IMG/VR virus record: IMGVR_UViG_3300025132_000054
Coordinates: 1 to 51,192 of that record
Direction: 5' to 3' (one strand)
Source of the DNA: a virus
Length of the DNA: 51,192 nt
Each line of letters opens with the position of its first letter. Positions within the stretch are counted from its first letter, which is position 1. Below the pieces are notes generated by a model. It did not search any database, was not told the DNA's origin, and saw only the letters and a list, made by a program, of their open reading frames with translations. Position numbers and translations under genes: made by a program. This document shows positions 35,231 to 41,984 of the stretch, in pieces.

Positions 35231-35728
35231 ATGTCCGAAGCACTTTACCCCCACGATACACGGTGGAAAGCATTCAACCCGAGGACCAACACGGTAATCG
35301 TTGGGCGTGTTCGCGACGTTACCGACTTCACCGTTCACCTGCACACCGGCAAAGATGTACAGGTACACGAGGACATGGACCGCGACGTGCTGTTATCGCT
35401 CAAGCGCTGGCACCTCGCACCGCACCTGTCCACCGCCCGCCCTGTCTATGCGCCGCCCGCCGCTATCGAATGGCTCACCCCCGAAGAGGTGGTCGCGTCC
35501 TGTTACACAGGTGCCACCGGTTGCCCCAAAGGCGAGGCGCTAGACGCTGACCTTGAAGACCTCCAAGCCCGTATCGATGCGGGCGACCTTTGCACGCTGA
35601 CCGGCTCCGGCTCGTGCCCTATGTCCGGTGGGTCGGTGGTCCTTATGCGTGATGTCTGGTTGCGCCTCTCGGACACATCGCGTGCGATGCTGCTGCGCTT
35701 CGACGCTGGATACCTTGACGGCGTCTAG
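35231..35728 (+). CDS. Unknown early protein (165 aa)
   Basis: I chose the ATG at 35231 because AAAGGAGA lies upstream. The N-terminal half may be beta-rich (NTVIVGRVRDVTDFTVHLHT). The middle has a Pro-rich linker and Cys-containing segments (SCYTGATGCPKGEAL, DLCTLTGSGSCPMSGG). The C-terminal helix is basic. No family recognised. It shares leader and hairpin with its neighbours. Confidence 0.5.
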   Translation: MSEALYPHDTRWKAFNPRTNTVIVGRVRDVTDFTVHLHTGKDVQVHEDMDRDVLLSLKRWHLAPHLSTARPVYAPPAAIEWLTPEEVVASCYTGATGCPKGEALDADLEDLQARIDAGDLCTLTGSGSCPMSGGSVVLMRDVWLRLSDTSRAMLLRFDAGYLDGV

Positions 35729-35759
35729 CCTGATGCACTGACGAGACCGGAAGGTCGAA

Positions 35760-35778
35760 ACGGGGGACGCTCCCCCGT
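35760..35778 (+). promoter_or_regulatory. Perfect 7-bp stem leader hairpin
   Basis: ACGGGGG-ACGCT-CCCCCGT is a perfect 7-bp stem, preceded by AGGTCGAAAC and followed by TCTGCATCTAAGCACTGGAG, leading into the ribosome site. It is a near copy of the 35185 module, so these are paralogous leaders or a repeated RNA element. Confidence 0.5.
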
Positions 35779-35802
35779 CTGCATCTAAGCACTGGAGGAC
35801 AC

Positions 35803-36042
35803 ATGAAGGGAACCACGTTTGAGGTGGTCACGTTTACGCTTCCCATGTATTGGGCGTGTTATCTTATCAACGGTGACGCGACAGGACTGGAGGACGGAGA
35901 ACAAGAACAGATAGACGCATGGCTCGCGTCGGAGGGCAATCCGTACTTCGTTGACGTAGGCGAGCACTACTTCTCTTGGCGCAATGACGCGACCCGACTG
36001 GGCGGCAACGTGGCGGAGTACACCGCGCACCTATACACCTAG
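35803..36042 (+). CDS. Unknown early protein (79 aa)
   Basis: An acidic, aromatic-rich short protein (FEVVTFTLPMYWACYLINGD, then YFVDVGEHYFSWRND). No motif recognised. GGAGG is 4 bases before the ATG. It is the last gene before a strong intrinsic terminator, and the end of this gene group. Confidence 0.5.
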   Translation: MKGTTFEVVTFTLPMYWACYLINGDATGLEDGEQEQIDAWLASEGNPYFVDVGEHYFSWRNDATRLGGNVAEYTAHLYT

Positions 36043-36068
36043 ACGCCGCGCACACAGCAGCGTCACCG

Positions 36069-36097
36069 CGTCGAGGCTTCGGTCTCGGCGTTTTTTT
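36069..36097 (+). terminator. Intrinsic terminator ending the first early operon
   Basis: CGTCGAGGC-TTCG-GTCTCGGCG is a 9-bp stem (with two G-U pairs) closed by a TTCG tetraloop and followed directly by seven T residues (36091-36097). This is a textbook rho-independent terminator on the plus strand, 27 bases after the 79-aa gene. Confidence 0.85.
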
Positions 36098-36222
36098 GTG
36101 CCTCCTATGGAGCGCCTGACGTTCACACCCTGCACCTCTAGCCCCGCCCCGCCCTCGCCCTCGCTGTGGAATCGTGCCCGCACTGAGCTCGAGCTGCCGT
36201 CAAAGCAAAACCGGGCGAGCTC

Positions 36223-36326
36223 AACGTCACGCCGAACTGCTCCGCCGCAAACGTCACGCCGAACTGCTCCGCCTGGCCGAGCGACGTGGAGTGAACTGCT
36301 CCCGAAGAAGAGTGAACTGCTCCCGA
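36223..36326 (+). repeat. GAACTGCTCC repeat cluster (four copies)
   Basis: Core GAACTGCTCC occurs at 36234, 36261, 36293 and 36314. The first two lie in an exact 24-bp direct repeat (36223-36246 and 36250-36273; begins AACGTCACGCC). The last two lie in an exact 15-bp repeat (36291 and 36312; GTGAACTGCTCCCGA). The gap of 382 bp between the terminator-linked gene and the 118-aa gene holds these and an AT-rich stretch (36331-36400). It may be an origin, promoter or binding-site array. Confidence 0.65.
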
Positions 36327-36424
36327 CCTACAGGTTTAACCTTATGAATCAAAGAACTTTTGTTTTATTGTTGCCCCCATATATCGAGTTGATTAGTTTA
36401 CGAACACAACCAAAGGAGAACAGC

Positions 36425-36781
36425 ATGAGTCTATGTGACGCACACACCGCGAACTGTTGGGCGCGAGAAGAAGAAGCCATCGCTCGGCAAGAGGACGAGG
36501 CAGAGCACAATCACTGGGAACAGGTGATGACCGAGGTGGAGACGTGGGCCTCGGACTGGGAGTGCTTCGCTGACCTCGACCTGGTTAGCCCGAACGAGAA
36601 GGCGCAGATTCTGTCGTACACAAAGCGGCTGCGCGAGTGGCTCGATGAACACAGTGAGTTCTGGAAGTGGCAGACCAGCGCACGGAACCTGCCCGTCGAG
36701 CCGTTCCTGCCTTCGCAGAAGAACACGCCCGTCTACCCTGAGATGAAGCCCACGAAAAACGATGCGGACATCCCGCTTTGA
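36425..36781 (+). CDS. Unknown acidic early protein (118 aa)
   Basis: I chose the ATG at 36425 because AAAGGAG lies 6 bases upstream; the frame extends upstream through the repeat cluster without a ribosome site. Glu/Trp-rich (NHWEQVMTEVETWASDWECF) and helical, with a polar C-terminal tail. No motif. It is the first gene after the repeat cluster and overlaps the small zinc-ribbon gene. Confidence 0.5.
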   Translation: MSLCDAHTANCWAREEEAIARQEDEAEHNHWEQVMTEVETWASDWECFADLDLVSPNEKAQILSYTKRLREWLDEHSEFWKWQTSARNLPVEPFLPSQKNTPVYPEMKPTKNDADIPL

Positions 36782-36888
36782 TTGACTGGGAAACCGCTAT
36801 CCTCTGGTGCGCTGTGTGCTGGAGGATGTTCGCCAAAGCTGACACCTGCCCCCACTGTGGGGCGACACCAAAAGAGAGGGACCAATGA
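36778..36888 (+). CDS. 36-aa zinc-ribbon microprotein with TTG start
   Basis: The frame has no ATG that keeps both Cys pairs. A TTG at 36778 overlaps the previous stop (TTGA) and gives MIDWETAILWCAVCWRMFAK followed by ADTCPHCGATPKERDQ. CxxC plus CPHC is a full single zinc ribbon. The TGA overlaps the ATG of the next gene (ATGA at 36885), as expected for translational coupling. No ribosome site is evident, so the start is tentative. Confidence 0.5.
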   Translation: MIDWETAILWCAVCWRMFAKADTCPHCGATPKERDQ

Positions 36889-37166
36889 GCCTCAAGGACA
36901 AGTACATAGCCATGTCCGAACCTCCACCTGGGCGCTTACCTAAAGGGCCGAGGCGTCCGAGACGGTGGGCCAATGCGTTTATCATTAGTGCGGAGGGAAC
37001 GAATGAGAGACTGCACTTCCCCGGACCAGCGCACGAAGCGGTCGCCCTTATCCGCGAGTATTGTTTAGCGACGGGCGCGGGCCTCGCGGTCTACTTTCGC
37101 CGCCATCCGCATGATGGCAGAATGTTCTCGCAGCACACTGTTTATAGAAAGGAAGGTGAGGAATGA
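36885..37166 (+). CDS. Unknown early protein (93 aa)
   Basis: A basic, Pro-rich N-terminus (MSEPPPGRLPKGPRRPRRWA near residue 10) leads to a compact domain (LHFPGPAHEAVALIREYCLA). It has no recognised motif. It is coupled by ATGA overlaps at both ends, in a run of overlapping short genes leading to the methyltransferase locus. Confidence 0.5.
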   Translation: MSLKDKYIAMSEPPPGRLPKGPRRPRRWANAFIISAEGTNERLHFPGPAHEAVALIREYCLATGAGLAVYFRRHPHDGRMFSQHTVYRKEGEE

Positions 37167-37279
37167 TGTATGAACCCGTGTTTAGTTTAGTAGACCTAGC
37201 CCTCTTTACCGTGGCTGCGTTGGTCGGTTTCTGGTGGAGCACGCTGGATGTTTCTGGCAATGGGAGGAACGGTGAATGA
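37163..37279 (+). CDS. 38-aa membrane microprotein
   Basis: ATG at 37163 overlaps the previous stop (ATGA), with GGAAGGTGAGG upstream. The peptide has one hydrophobic membrane segment (residues about 7-26: FSLVDLALFTVAALVGFWWS). Its end (37279) lies inside the start region of both the methyltransferase and its overlapping frame, so three frames are used there. Function unknown. Confidence 0.5.
   Translation: MMYEPVFSLVDLALFTVAALVGFWWSTLDVSGNGRNGE
37263..37278 (+). promoter_or_regulatory. One ribosome site serving two overlapping starts
   Basis: GGAGG at 37263-37267 precedes GTG at 37272 (methyltransferase frame; spacer 4) and ATG at 37276 (overlapping frame; spacer 8). The 38-aa gene ends at 37279. 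The 8-base spacer is closer to optimal, so the overlapping frame may be initiated at least as well. Confidence 0.55.
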
Positions 37280-38219
37280 GCTGGCACTATTCGCAGGCGC
37301 AGGCGGCGGACTTCTCGGTGGACGACTACTTGGCTGGACTCCGGTCTGCGCAGTCGAGATTGAAGAGTACCCCCGGAACATCTTGCTCGCCCGACAAAGG
37401 GACGGGTGCCTTCCAGCCTTCCCTGTTTGGGACGATGTCCGTACCTTTAACGGGCATCCATGGCACGGGGTCACCGATGTCATCACCGGAGGATTTCCAT
37501 GCACGGACATTAGCTCGGCGGGTCGCGGTCAAGGACTTGCCGGAGAGCGTTCGGGACTATGGTTTGAAATGCTCCGTATTATTGGAGAGGTGCGGCCTCC
37601 TTTTGTCTTCGCGGAAAACAGTCCGTACCTTCGTACCCGTGGCCTTGGCGTCGTCATCGAAGGACTTACCGGCTTGGGGTATGACGTTCGGTGGTGTGTG
37701 CTGGGGGCTTGGCACACGGGTAATCCGTCCGCCCCGCACCGAAGGAACCGCATGTGGATATATGCTTCCGACCCCAACAGCGAACGAGTACGGAACGAAC
37801 ACCGCGATTGGCGGGAAGCCTCGCCCGTCGTTGAGCACGATGGCCAGGCAGGACTTGTGGCCGACGCCGATGGCATCCGACTGGAAGAACATGGACACTG
37901 CAAAGCAGGTAAGTCTGTCAGCTATAGTTCGCGACCCGGACCTGTGGCCGACGCCAACAGCTCGCGACTGGAAAGACACACCGGGGTTCAAGAAGCAACG
38001 GAAGGACGGCAAACGTCGGGACGACTTGCTCCCCCGGAAGATGTATATTGTGGAGCAGACGCCGTCGCGTGGTGGGCATCTGAACCCGACGTGGGTCGAG
38101 TGGTTAATGGGGTGGCCGCTAGGCTGGACCGAAAGGCGAGGCTTCAGTCAATCGGCAATGGACAGGTTCCAGCAGTGGCTGCGCTTGCATGGAGTATCCT
38201 CCACGGAGCAGACCGATGA
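37272..38219 (+). CDS. DNA cytosine-C5 methyltransferase (315 aa)
   Basis: The C5 motif order is clear. Motif I is LALFAGAGGG, near the start (the AdoMet-binding loop). Motif IV is GGFPCTDISSAG, with the catalytic Cys. Motif VI is FAENSP. The APHRRNRMW segment matches motif VIII. Motif X is QSIGNGQVPAVAALAW at the end. The target-recognition region lies between. I prefer GTG 37272 (ribosome site GGAGG); ATGs at 37260 or 37248 are alternatives. No restriction enzyme is nearby, so self-protection or anti-restriction is more likely than an R-M pair. It overlaps another 316-codon frame almost completely. Confidence 0.85.
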   Translation: MNELALFAGAGGGLLGGRLLGWTPVCAVEIEEYPRNILLARQRDGCLPAFPVWDDVRTFNGHPWHGVTDVITGGFPCTDISSAGRGQGLAGERSGLWFEMLRIIGEVRPPFVFAENSPYLRTRGLGVVIEGLTGLGYDVRWCVLGAWHTGNPSAPHRRNRMWIYASDPNSERVRNEHRDWREASPVVEHDGQAGLVADADGIRLEEHGHCKAGKSVSYSSRPGPVADANSSRLERHTGVQEATEGRQTSGRLAPPEDVYCGADAVAWWASEPDVGRVVNGVAARLDRKARLQSIGNGQVPAVAALAWSILHGADR

Positions 38220-38226
38220 GCGGTAA
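37276..38226 (+). CDS. Second frame overlapping the methyltransferase (316 aa)
   Basis: ATG at 37276 has GGAGG 8 bases upstream and stays open for 316 codons in the +1 frame relative to the methyltransferase. The product has two similar blocks (LWPTPMASDWKNMDT and LWPTPTARDWKDTPG) and a Trp-rich segment GGHLNPTWVEWLMGWPLGWT. I recognise LNPxWVEWLMGWPxGWT and WPTPxAxDWK as patterns of phage proteins often annotated as methyltransferase-related. That makes a chance frame less likely, although overlap with the conserved methyltransferase sequence could itself constrain this frame. The function is unknown. Confidence 0.6.
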   Translation: MSWHYSQAQAADFSVDDYLAGLRSAQSRLKSTPGTSCSPDKGTGAFQPSLFGTMSVPLTGIHGTGSPMSSPEDFHARTLARRVAVKDLPESVRDYGLKCSVLLERCGLLLSSRKTVRTFVPVALASSSKDLPAWGMTFGGVCWGLGTRVIRPPRTEGTACGYMLPTPTANEYGTNTAIGGKPRPSLSTMARQDLWPTPMASDWKNMDTAKQVSLSAIVRDPDLWPTPTARDWKDTPGFKKQRKDGKRRDDLLPRKMYIVEQTPSRGGHLNPTWVEWLMGWPLGWTERRGFSQSAMDRFQQWLRLHGVSSTEQTDER

Positions 38227-38312
38227 GAAAGAGGTGTATCAAAAAACTTTACCTTATCGGTTGCGCTATCAGTGACCCCGACATAAGGGGGTTCATAACC
38301 AGAGAGGACAGC

Positions 38313-38540
38313 ATGGCCGCAGATGTTATCAACTTCCAACTCTTCCGCGTCATCCGACGCTTCAAGGTGACGCACCCCCGCGCTTGGGACAGCATCACCT
38401 ATGCCCAGTTTGTTGACATGGCCCAAGGTGGTGACGGTGACGAGCACTATGGCTCTACCATCCGTGACCGCTTCTATGCGGGCTGGACCAATGCTGATTT
38501 CCAAACCCTTATTGACCAAGTTGGAGGACCAAATGAGTAG
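38313..38540 (+). CDS. Unknown small protein (75 aa)
   Basis: Soluble, with a basic Arg-rich start (INFQLFRVIRRFKVTHPRAW) and an acidic, Gly-rich part (AQGGDGDEHYGSTIRDRF). AGAGAGGAC precedes the ATG. A CCCC/GGGG stem precedes it (near 38272-38291). No family recognised. It overlaps the next gene by 8 bp. Confidence 0.45.
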   Translation: MAADVINFQLFRVIRRFKVTHPRAWDSITYAQFVDMAQGGDGDEHYGSTIRDRFYAGWTNADFQTLIDQVGGPNE

Positions 38541-38883
38541 ACTAGCAGACCACCACATCGAAGACCTGCAGCGTGCAGCGCAGGAAGGCTACACCACGCA
38601 CAACGAAGACGAGGGGATTATCGAGGAGACCGTTGGCACATGGCGTGTCGGCCTGGTCGGCGCTACCTACGATGACCTCGTCACAGCATTCGGTGAACCT
38701 GTGGAGTCGGGCGACATCGCCACCAACTTCGAGTGGTACATCAAGTTCGACGACGGCACCGTCGCCACAGTGTATGACTACAACATGACCAAGCCCTGCT
38801 ATGATGCCATCGACTGGCACGTCGGGGGCAAGGTCGGGCACGCTGCCACGCTGGTCGCGGTCGCAGTTCATCGAGCGGCTTGA
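38533..38883 (+). CDS. Unknown acidic protein (116 aa)
   Basis: I chose the ATG at 38533, with GGAGG 5 bases upstream; an upstream extension to 38401 lies inside the previous gene. The protein is beta/alpha mixed (EETVGTWRVGLVGATYDDLV, FEWYIKFDDGTVATVYDYNM). The FDDGTVATVYDY pattern is seen in small phage proteins of unknown function. It is coupled to the zinc-ribbon gene by TGATG. Confidence 0.5.
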   Translation: MSRLADHHIEDLQRAAQEGYTTHNEDEGIIEETVGTWRVGLVGATYDDLVTAFGEPVESGDIATNFEWYIKFDDGTVATVYDYNMTKPCYDAIDWHVGGKVGHAATLVAVAVHRAA

Positions 38884-39074
38884 TGCCCATCTATGAGTTC
38901 AAGTGCGAGGGGTGCAGTCATCGCTTTGAGGCGCTCACTCGCTCGCACAAAACGCAGAAGGCTTGCCCGAACTGTGGGCACGAACGATGCACAAAACTTA
39001 TCAGCACCTCCTCCTTCATTCTGAAGGGTGGAGGCTGGTATTCAGACGGCTATCAAAAGCCAAGGGGAGAATGA
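38883..39074 (+). CDS. FmdB-type zinc-ribbon protein (63 aa)
   Basis: MPIYEFKCEGCSHRFEALTR and KACPNCGHERC match the FmdB family (MPxYxxxCxxC ... CxxCG), with one zinc site. The start ATG overlaps the previous stop (TGATG). It is a second FmdB-like gene in the genome, besides the one near the portal, and is in the early arm. A small DNA- or RNA-binding regulator is plausible. Confidence 0.7.
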   Translation: MPIYEFKCEGCSHRFEALTRSHKTQKACPNCGHERCTKLISTSSFILKGGGWYSDGYQKPRGE

Positions 39075-39075
39075 C

Positions 39076-39690
39076 ATGCGAGTATATGGTTTGCAGTGGG
39101 AAGTACCAGAGGCGGAGCGCATCAGAAAAGAGATGGGCAACAACCTCGGGGTCCAGTTCTTTAATACAAAGAGAGGCGCAGTCGAGAGGGCCAAGTCTCT
39201 GGAGCACAGCTTGAAGCCAGCGGAGCACGAAACCGTGACCATCAAGCTATACCGCATCAGCGGCAAGATACTGAAGGACGACCTTCGGTGCCTCCTATCA
39301 TTCGCCGCAGACCAGGCCTTCCCCCTTCATCTTTGGGAGGAGGTCAAGTCAGAGCGCCGGACAGTTGGGGGCACATACAAGTGGCAGCGAGGCGTGACCC
39401 CCATCCACTCGTACCTCAAGACTACACCTCGGTACAAGTACAACATGGGGGCGAGGTCCGTTCAATACTTCGGGCAGGTAGGCAAGTACGATTTGTACTG
39501 GTGTCCGAAAGACATGTCCATCGAGGTCATCCATGAACGGCTCGACGACATCGTCGGGTGGTATGGACTGGATGAGCTGCCCATCAAGTGGTCCGGCATG
39601 ACACTGGAAGAGATGAAGGGCGAAAGAATCGGCGCGGTCAATGAGGCTTACATGCTGCTACGAAAGCTAGCGAAGGAACTACAAGCATGA
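39076..39690 (+). CDS. Unknown early protein (204 aa)
   Basis: I chose ATG 39076 (AAGGGGAGA upstream); the longer frame to 39028 lies inside the zinc-ribbon gene. The protein is basic in part (TIKLYRISGKILKDDLRCLL) with an aromatic, Trp-containing middle (KYNMGARSVQYFGQVGKYDL). No motif recognised. It overlaps the next zinc-ribbon gene (ATGA). Probably a nucleic-acid-related early protein, but this is only context. Confidence 0.45.
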   Translation: MRVYGLQWEVPEAERIRKEMGNNLGVQFFNTKRGAVERAKSLEHSLKPAEHETVTIKLYRISGKILKDDLRCLLSFAADQAFPLHLWEEVKSERRTVGGTYKWQRGVTPIHSYLKTTPRYKYNMGARSVQYFGQVGKYDLYWCPKDMSIEVIHERLDDIVGWYGLDELPIKWSGMTLEEMKGERIGAVNEAYMLLRKLAKELQA

Positions 39691-39926
39691 AGTGCCCTGT
39701 CTGTGGTTCAAGCAAGAACAAAGTCGTGGACACGGTGAAGACCTACGTCAGGGACGCCAAGAAGAAAGGCTACATCCTGACCAGGTTGGTCCGTGCTCTG
39801 CGTATGAAGGACACTGGCGAGCTCGCCCGTGCAGGTGGAGTCGGCAGACATCGGCACTGCCAGCACTGCAACACCCACTTCATTACGCACGAAACGATGG
39901 CGCAAATCATGAGGGCGAAACAATGA
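39687..39926 (+). CDS. NrdR-like zinc-ribbon protein (79 aa)
   Basis: MKCPVCGSSKNKVVDTVKT resembles the NrdR-type start (MxCPxCGxxxxxVxDS), and RHRHCQHCNTHFITHE matches the second knuckle plus the FxTHE part of that family. The ATP-cone domain of NrdR is missing and the middle (DAKKKGYILTRLVRALRM) is different. So it is a zinc-ribbon DNA-binding protein of NrdR type, not a full NrdR. Confidence 0.65.
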   Translation: MKCPVCGSSKNKVVDTVKTYVRDAKKKGYILTRLVRALRMKDTGELARAGGVGRHRHCQHCNTHFITHETMAQIMRAKQ

Positions 39927-40162
39927 TGGTCGAAGGGTACGGTTGGGTGTCGCTGGATGAGATACAAGGTCTCATGGCTTCGATGTCTCTTGAGCTTGAA
40001 GAAACCCCTGACAAAACGGACGAGGTTTTGTACGCCATCATGGGCGACATGTTCAATCTCGACATGTTTGTTGAGGGCGACATGCTCACCATCACGGGGA
40101 ACAAGTACGACATTTGGTCGTGGCTCACCTTCTCCATGTGGTATTCGGTTGACGCATCATGA
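39923..40162 (+). CDS. Unknown acidic protein (79 aa)
   Basis: I took the ATG at 39923, within the ATGA overlap with the previous gene. Acidic and hydrophobic (LDEIQGLMASMSLELEETPD, DMFNLDMFVEGDMLTITGNK). No motif recognised. The next gene starts in an ATGA overlap, so these genes are coupled to the helicase. Confidence 0.45.
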   Translation: MMVEGYGWVSLDEIQGLMASMSLELEETPDKTDEVLYAIMGDMFNLDMFVEGDMLTITGNKYDIWSWLTFSMWYSVDAS

Positions 40163-41595
40163 TGCTACATCCTTGGGTGCTCGATGGATTCCTCACCGAG
40201 TACCAACGCGAAGGCTGGGACTTCATGCTACAGCGGGACACTATCCTCTGGTGGGCGTGTGGTTCTGGCAAGACCCTCGCCGCTCTGCTGTGGGCCGCAT
40301 CGCAGGATGAGCCTGGCCGCACACTGGTCATCACCCGCGCTCCCGCTCGACGACAGTGGCAGCGCGAGGTGTCACACTACACGACAGGCCAAGCGGTGGT
40401 GGGCGAAGGGCGGACGCCGTTGCCCTTCAAGGAACTACGACATGCCGACATCCTCATCCTGTCATGGGAAACGATGCCCTACTGGATTGACGCCATCGAC
40501 GAATGGCGCAGAGTGTACGGGCATCTGTACGTTATCTTCGACGAACTACATAAGGGCAAGTCGTGGAAGCGAAAGAAGAAGTACCTCGCGCCAGATGGCC
40601 AAGCCCGGTATATGTCCGCCGACAACCGAGCCTCCGCTGCCTGTGAGATTTCACGCATGGCTCGACGACGACTCGGGCTGACCGCAACTCTCATCCGCGA
40701 CAGAGTGTCAGACCTTTGGGCGCAGGTAGACCTGGTGTCGCCTGACTTCTTCGGCTCGAACTGGGACTTCATCCATCGCTACTGTGACGCGAAGCGCAGT
40801 CCGTTCGGTGGCCTTGATACCAGCGGCAGGTCCAACGTGCCCGAACTTAAAGAGAAGCTACGCAAGATTGTTCATGTGGTATCCCGTGAAGAGATGGCCC
40901 GAACTCTTCCGCCCAAGCGACGACAGCTCGTCTATCTGTCAAAGGCGGACCAGACGAGACCAGCAGGGTTCGCCGAGGACATGAGGCGGGCAGCACGACA
41001 GGGAAGGCAGGCACTGTTCGAGATGAAGCTACTCGAAGCCGCTAGCCGCAAGCGCAACTGGATAGCCGAGACCGCAGCGGATGCAGTCGAGGCAGGGCAG
41101 AAGGTGTGCGTCTTGACGGGCCGCAGGAAAGACTGTGAGGCGCTCGCCAAGCTGGTGGGTAAGAAGACCAAGGGTCTGCCAGTATGGAGCGGGCACGGGG
41201 GCGACAGCACCTCGTATCGGGACGGCATCGTCAAAGAGTACGCGGCTCACGATGGTGGCGCGGCGTTCGTCGGGACCACCGATGCGTTCGGTGAAGCCAT
41301 CGACGGTTTGCAGAACACGGACCTTGTTATCTTCGGACTGCTCCCGTGGACACCGGGACAGATTACCCAAGCTGAAGGACGGTTCAGTAGGCACGGGTCA
41401 ACCAGGCCTGTGCTCTTGATGTACACCGTGGCGAGCGGGACCGCAGACGAAGCGGTCGCTGATGTACTGCTCAACAAGCTGCAGTCTGTCGAGGCTGTGC
41501 TCGACGACAAGGAGTCTGGAGAGGTGGCGAGCACTCTTGCTGGTGACCAGAACGAGGACGAGATCATAGCTTCAATCTTGAATCTCTGCTCTTGA
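40159..41595 (+). CDS. SF2 (SNF2-like) DNA helicase (478 aa)
   Basis: Walker A is WWACGSGKTLA near residues 31-41. Walker B is DELH (D128, E129, L130, H131). The GLTATLIRDR segment is motif III. The C-terminal motor half carries VCVLTGRRKDCEALAK and motif VI QAEGRFSRHG (Q404 to R411 and beyond). The order and wording are those of compact SNF2/SF2 helicases found in phages. Likely a replication, recombination or packaging-related translocase. It overlaps the upstream gene, so translation is coupled. Confidence 0.8.
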   Translation: MMLHPWVLDGFLTEYQREGWDFMLQRDTILWWACGSGKTLAALLWAASQDEPGRTLVITRAPARRQWQREVSHYTTGQAVVGEGRTPLPFKELRHADILILSWETMPYWIDAIDEWRRVYGHLYVIFDELHKGKSWKRKKKYLAPDGQARYMSADNRASAACEISRMARRRLGLTATLIRDRVSDLWAQVDLVSPDFFGSNWDFIHRYCDAKRSPFGGLDTSGRSNVPELKEKLRKIVHVVSREEMARTLPPKRRQLVYLSKADQTRPAGFAEDMRRAARQGRQALFEMKLLEAASRKRNWIAETAADAVEAGQKVCVLTGRRKDCEALAKLVGKKTKGLPVWSGHGGDSTSYRDGIVKEYAAHDGGAAFVGTTDAFGEAIDGLQNTDLVIFGLLPWTPGQITQAEGRFSRHGSTRPVLLMYTVASGTADEAVADVLLNKLQSVEAVLDDKESGEVASTLAGDQNEDEIIASILNLCS

Positions 41596-41687
41596 CATTC
41601 CCTTGACATCTTTGGCCCTCATATGTGGGGGCGACAAGGTATACTGCTTTCGTTGGCAATGACGCCGACCACAACCATGAGGGGCAA

Positions 41688-41984
41688 ATGATTATCAATA
41701 TGGCAATGTCAAAAGGCATCGCGGTGAACCTCGTCCGCTTCTGCTTGAGGGACGCACCGGAAACATCAAAGTTCACAAACACCGTATCCCTCGTCCTTGG
41801 GGGCGACTGGGACTTGGCGGAGCAGCTTATTGGCGCGGCGCTAATCGCGGATGTACTCACCCGCACCGAGGTTGAGCGAGGCGATGAGGTCAAGTGGGTC
41901 TATGGTGTTGGCGAAAAGTGTGAAGCATTCTGTGAGAAGGCAGCCGCTGAGTACATCCTCCGCAACGTGGAGTACGCATCATGA
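41688..41984 (+). CDS. Unknown protein (98 aa)
   Basis: I chose ATG 41688, with GAGGGGC upstream; the longer frame (from GTG 41625) lacks a ribosome site. Hydrophobic, mixed alpha/beta (MAMSKGIAVNLVRFCLRD, LGGDWDLAEQLIGAALIADV), with Cys near the C-terminus (GEKCEAFCEKAA). No motif recognised. Overlaps the next gene (ATGA at 41981). Confidence 0.45.
   Translation: MIINMAMSKGIAVNLVRFCLRDAPETSKFTNTVSLVLGGDWDLAEQLIGAALIADVLTRTEVERGDEVKWVYGVGEKCEAFCEKAAAEYILRNVEYAS

Noticed and set aside
35984-36424. Upstream extension of the 118-aa gene through the repeat cluster
   Set aside because: No ribosome site for the longer start, and the region is repeat-rich and includes the terminator.
41592-41645. 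Possible sigma-70 promoter: TTGACA at 41592 and 41603, TATACT at 41640
   Set aside because: Neither TTGACA has a good -10 at 16-18 bp; the spacing to CATATG or TATACT is wrong. Kept only as part of the recurring GCCC-ATAT motif finding.
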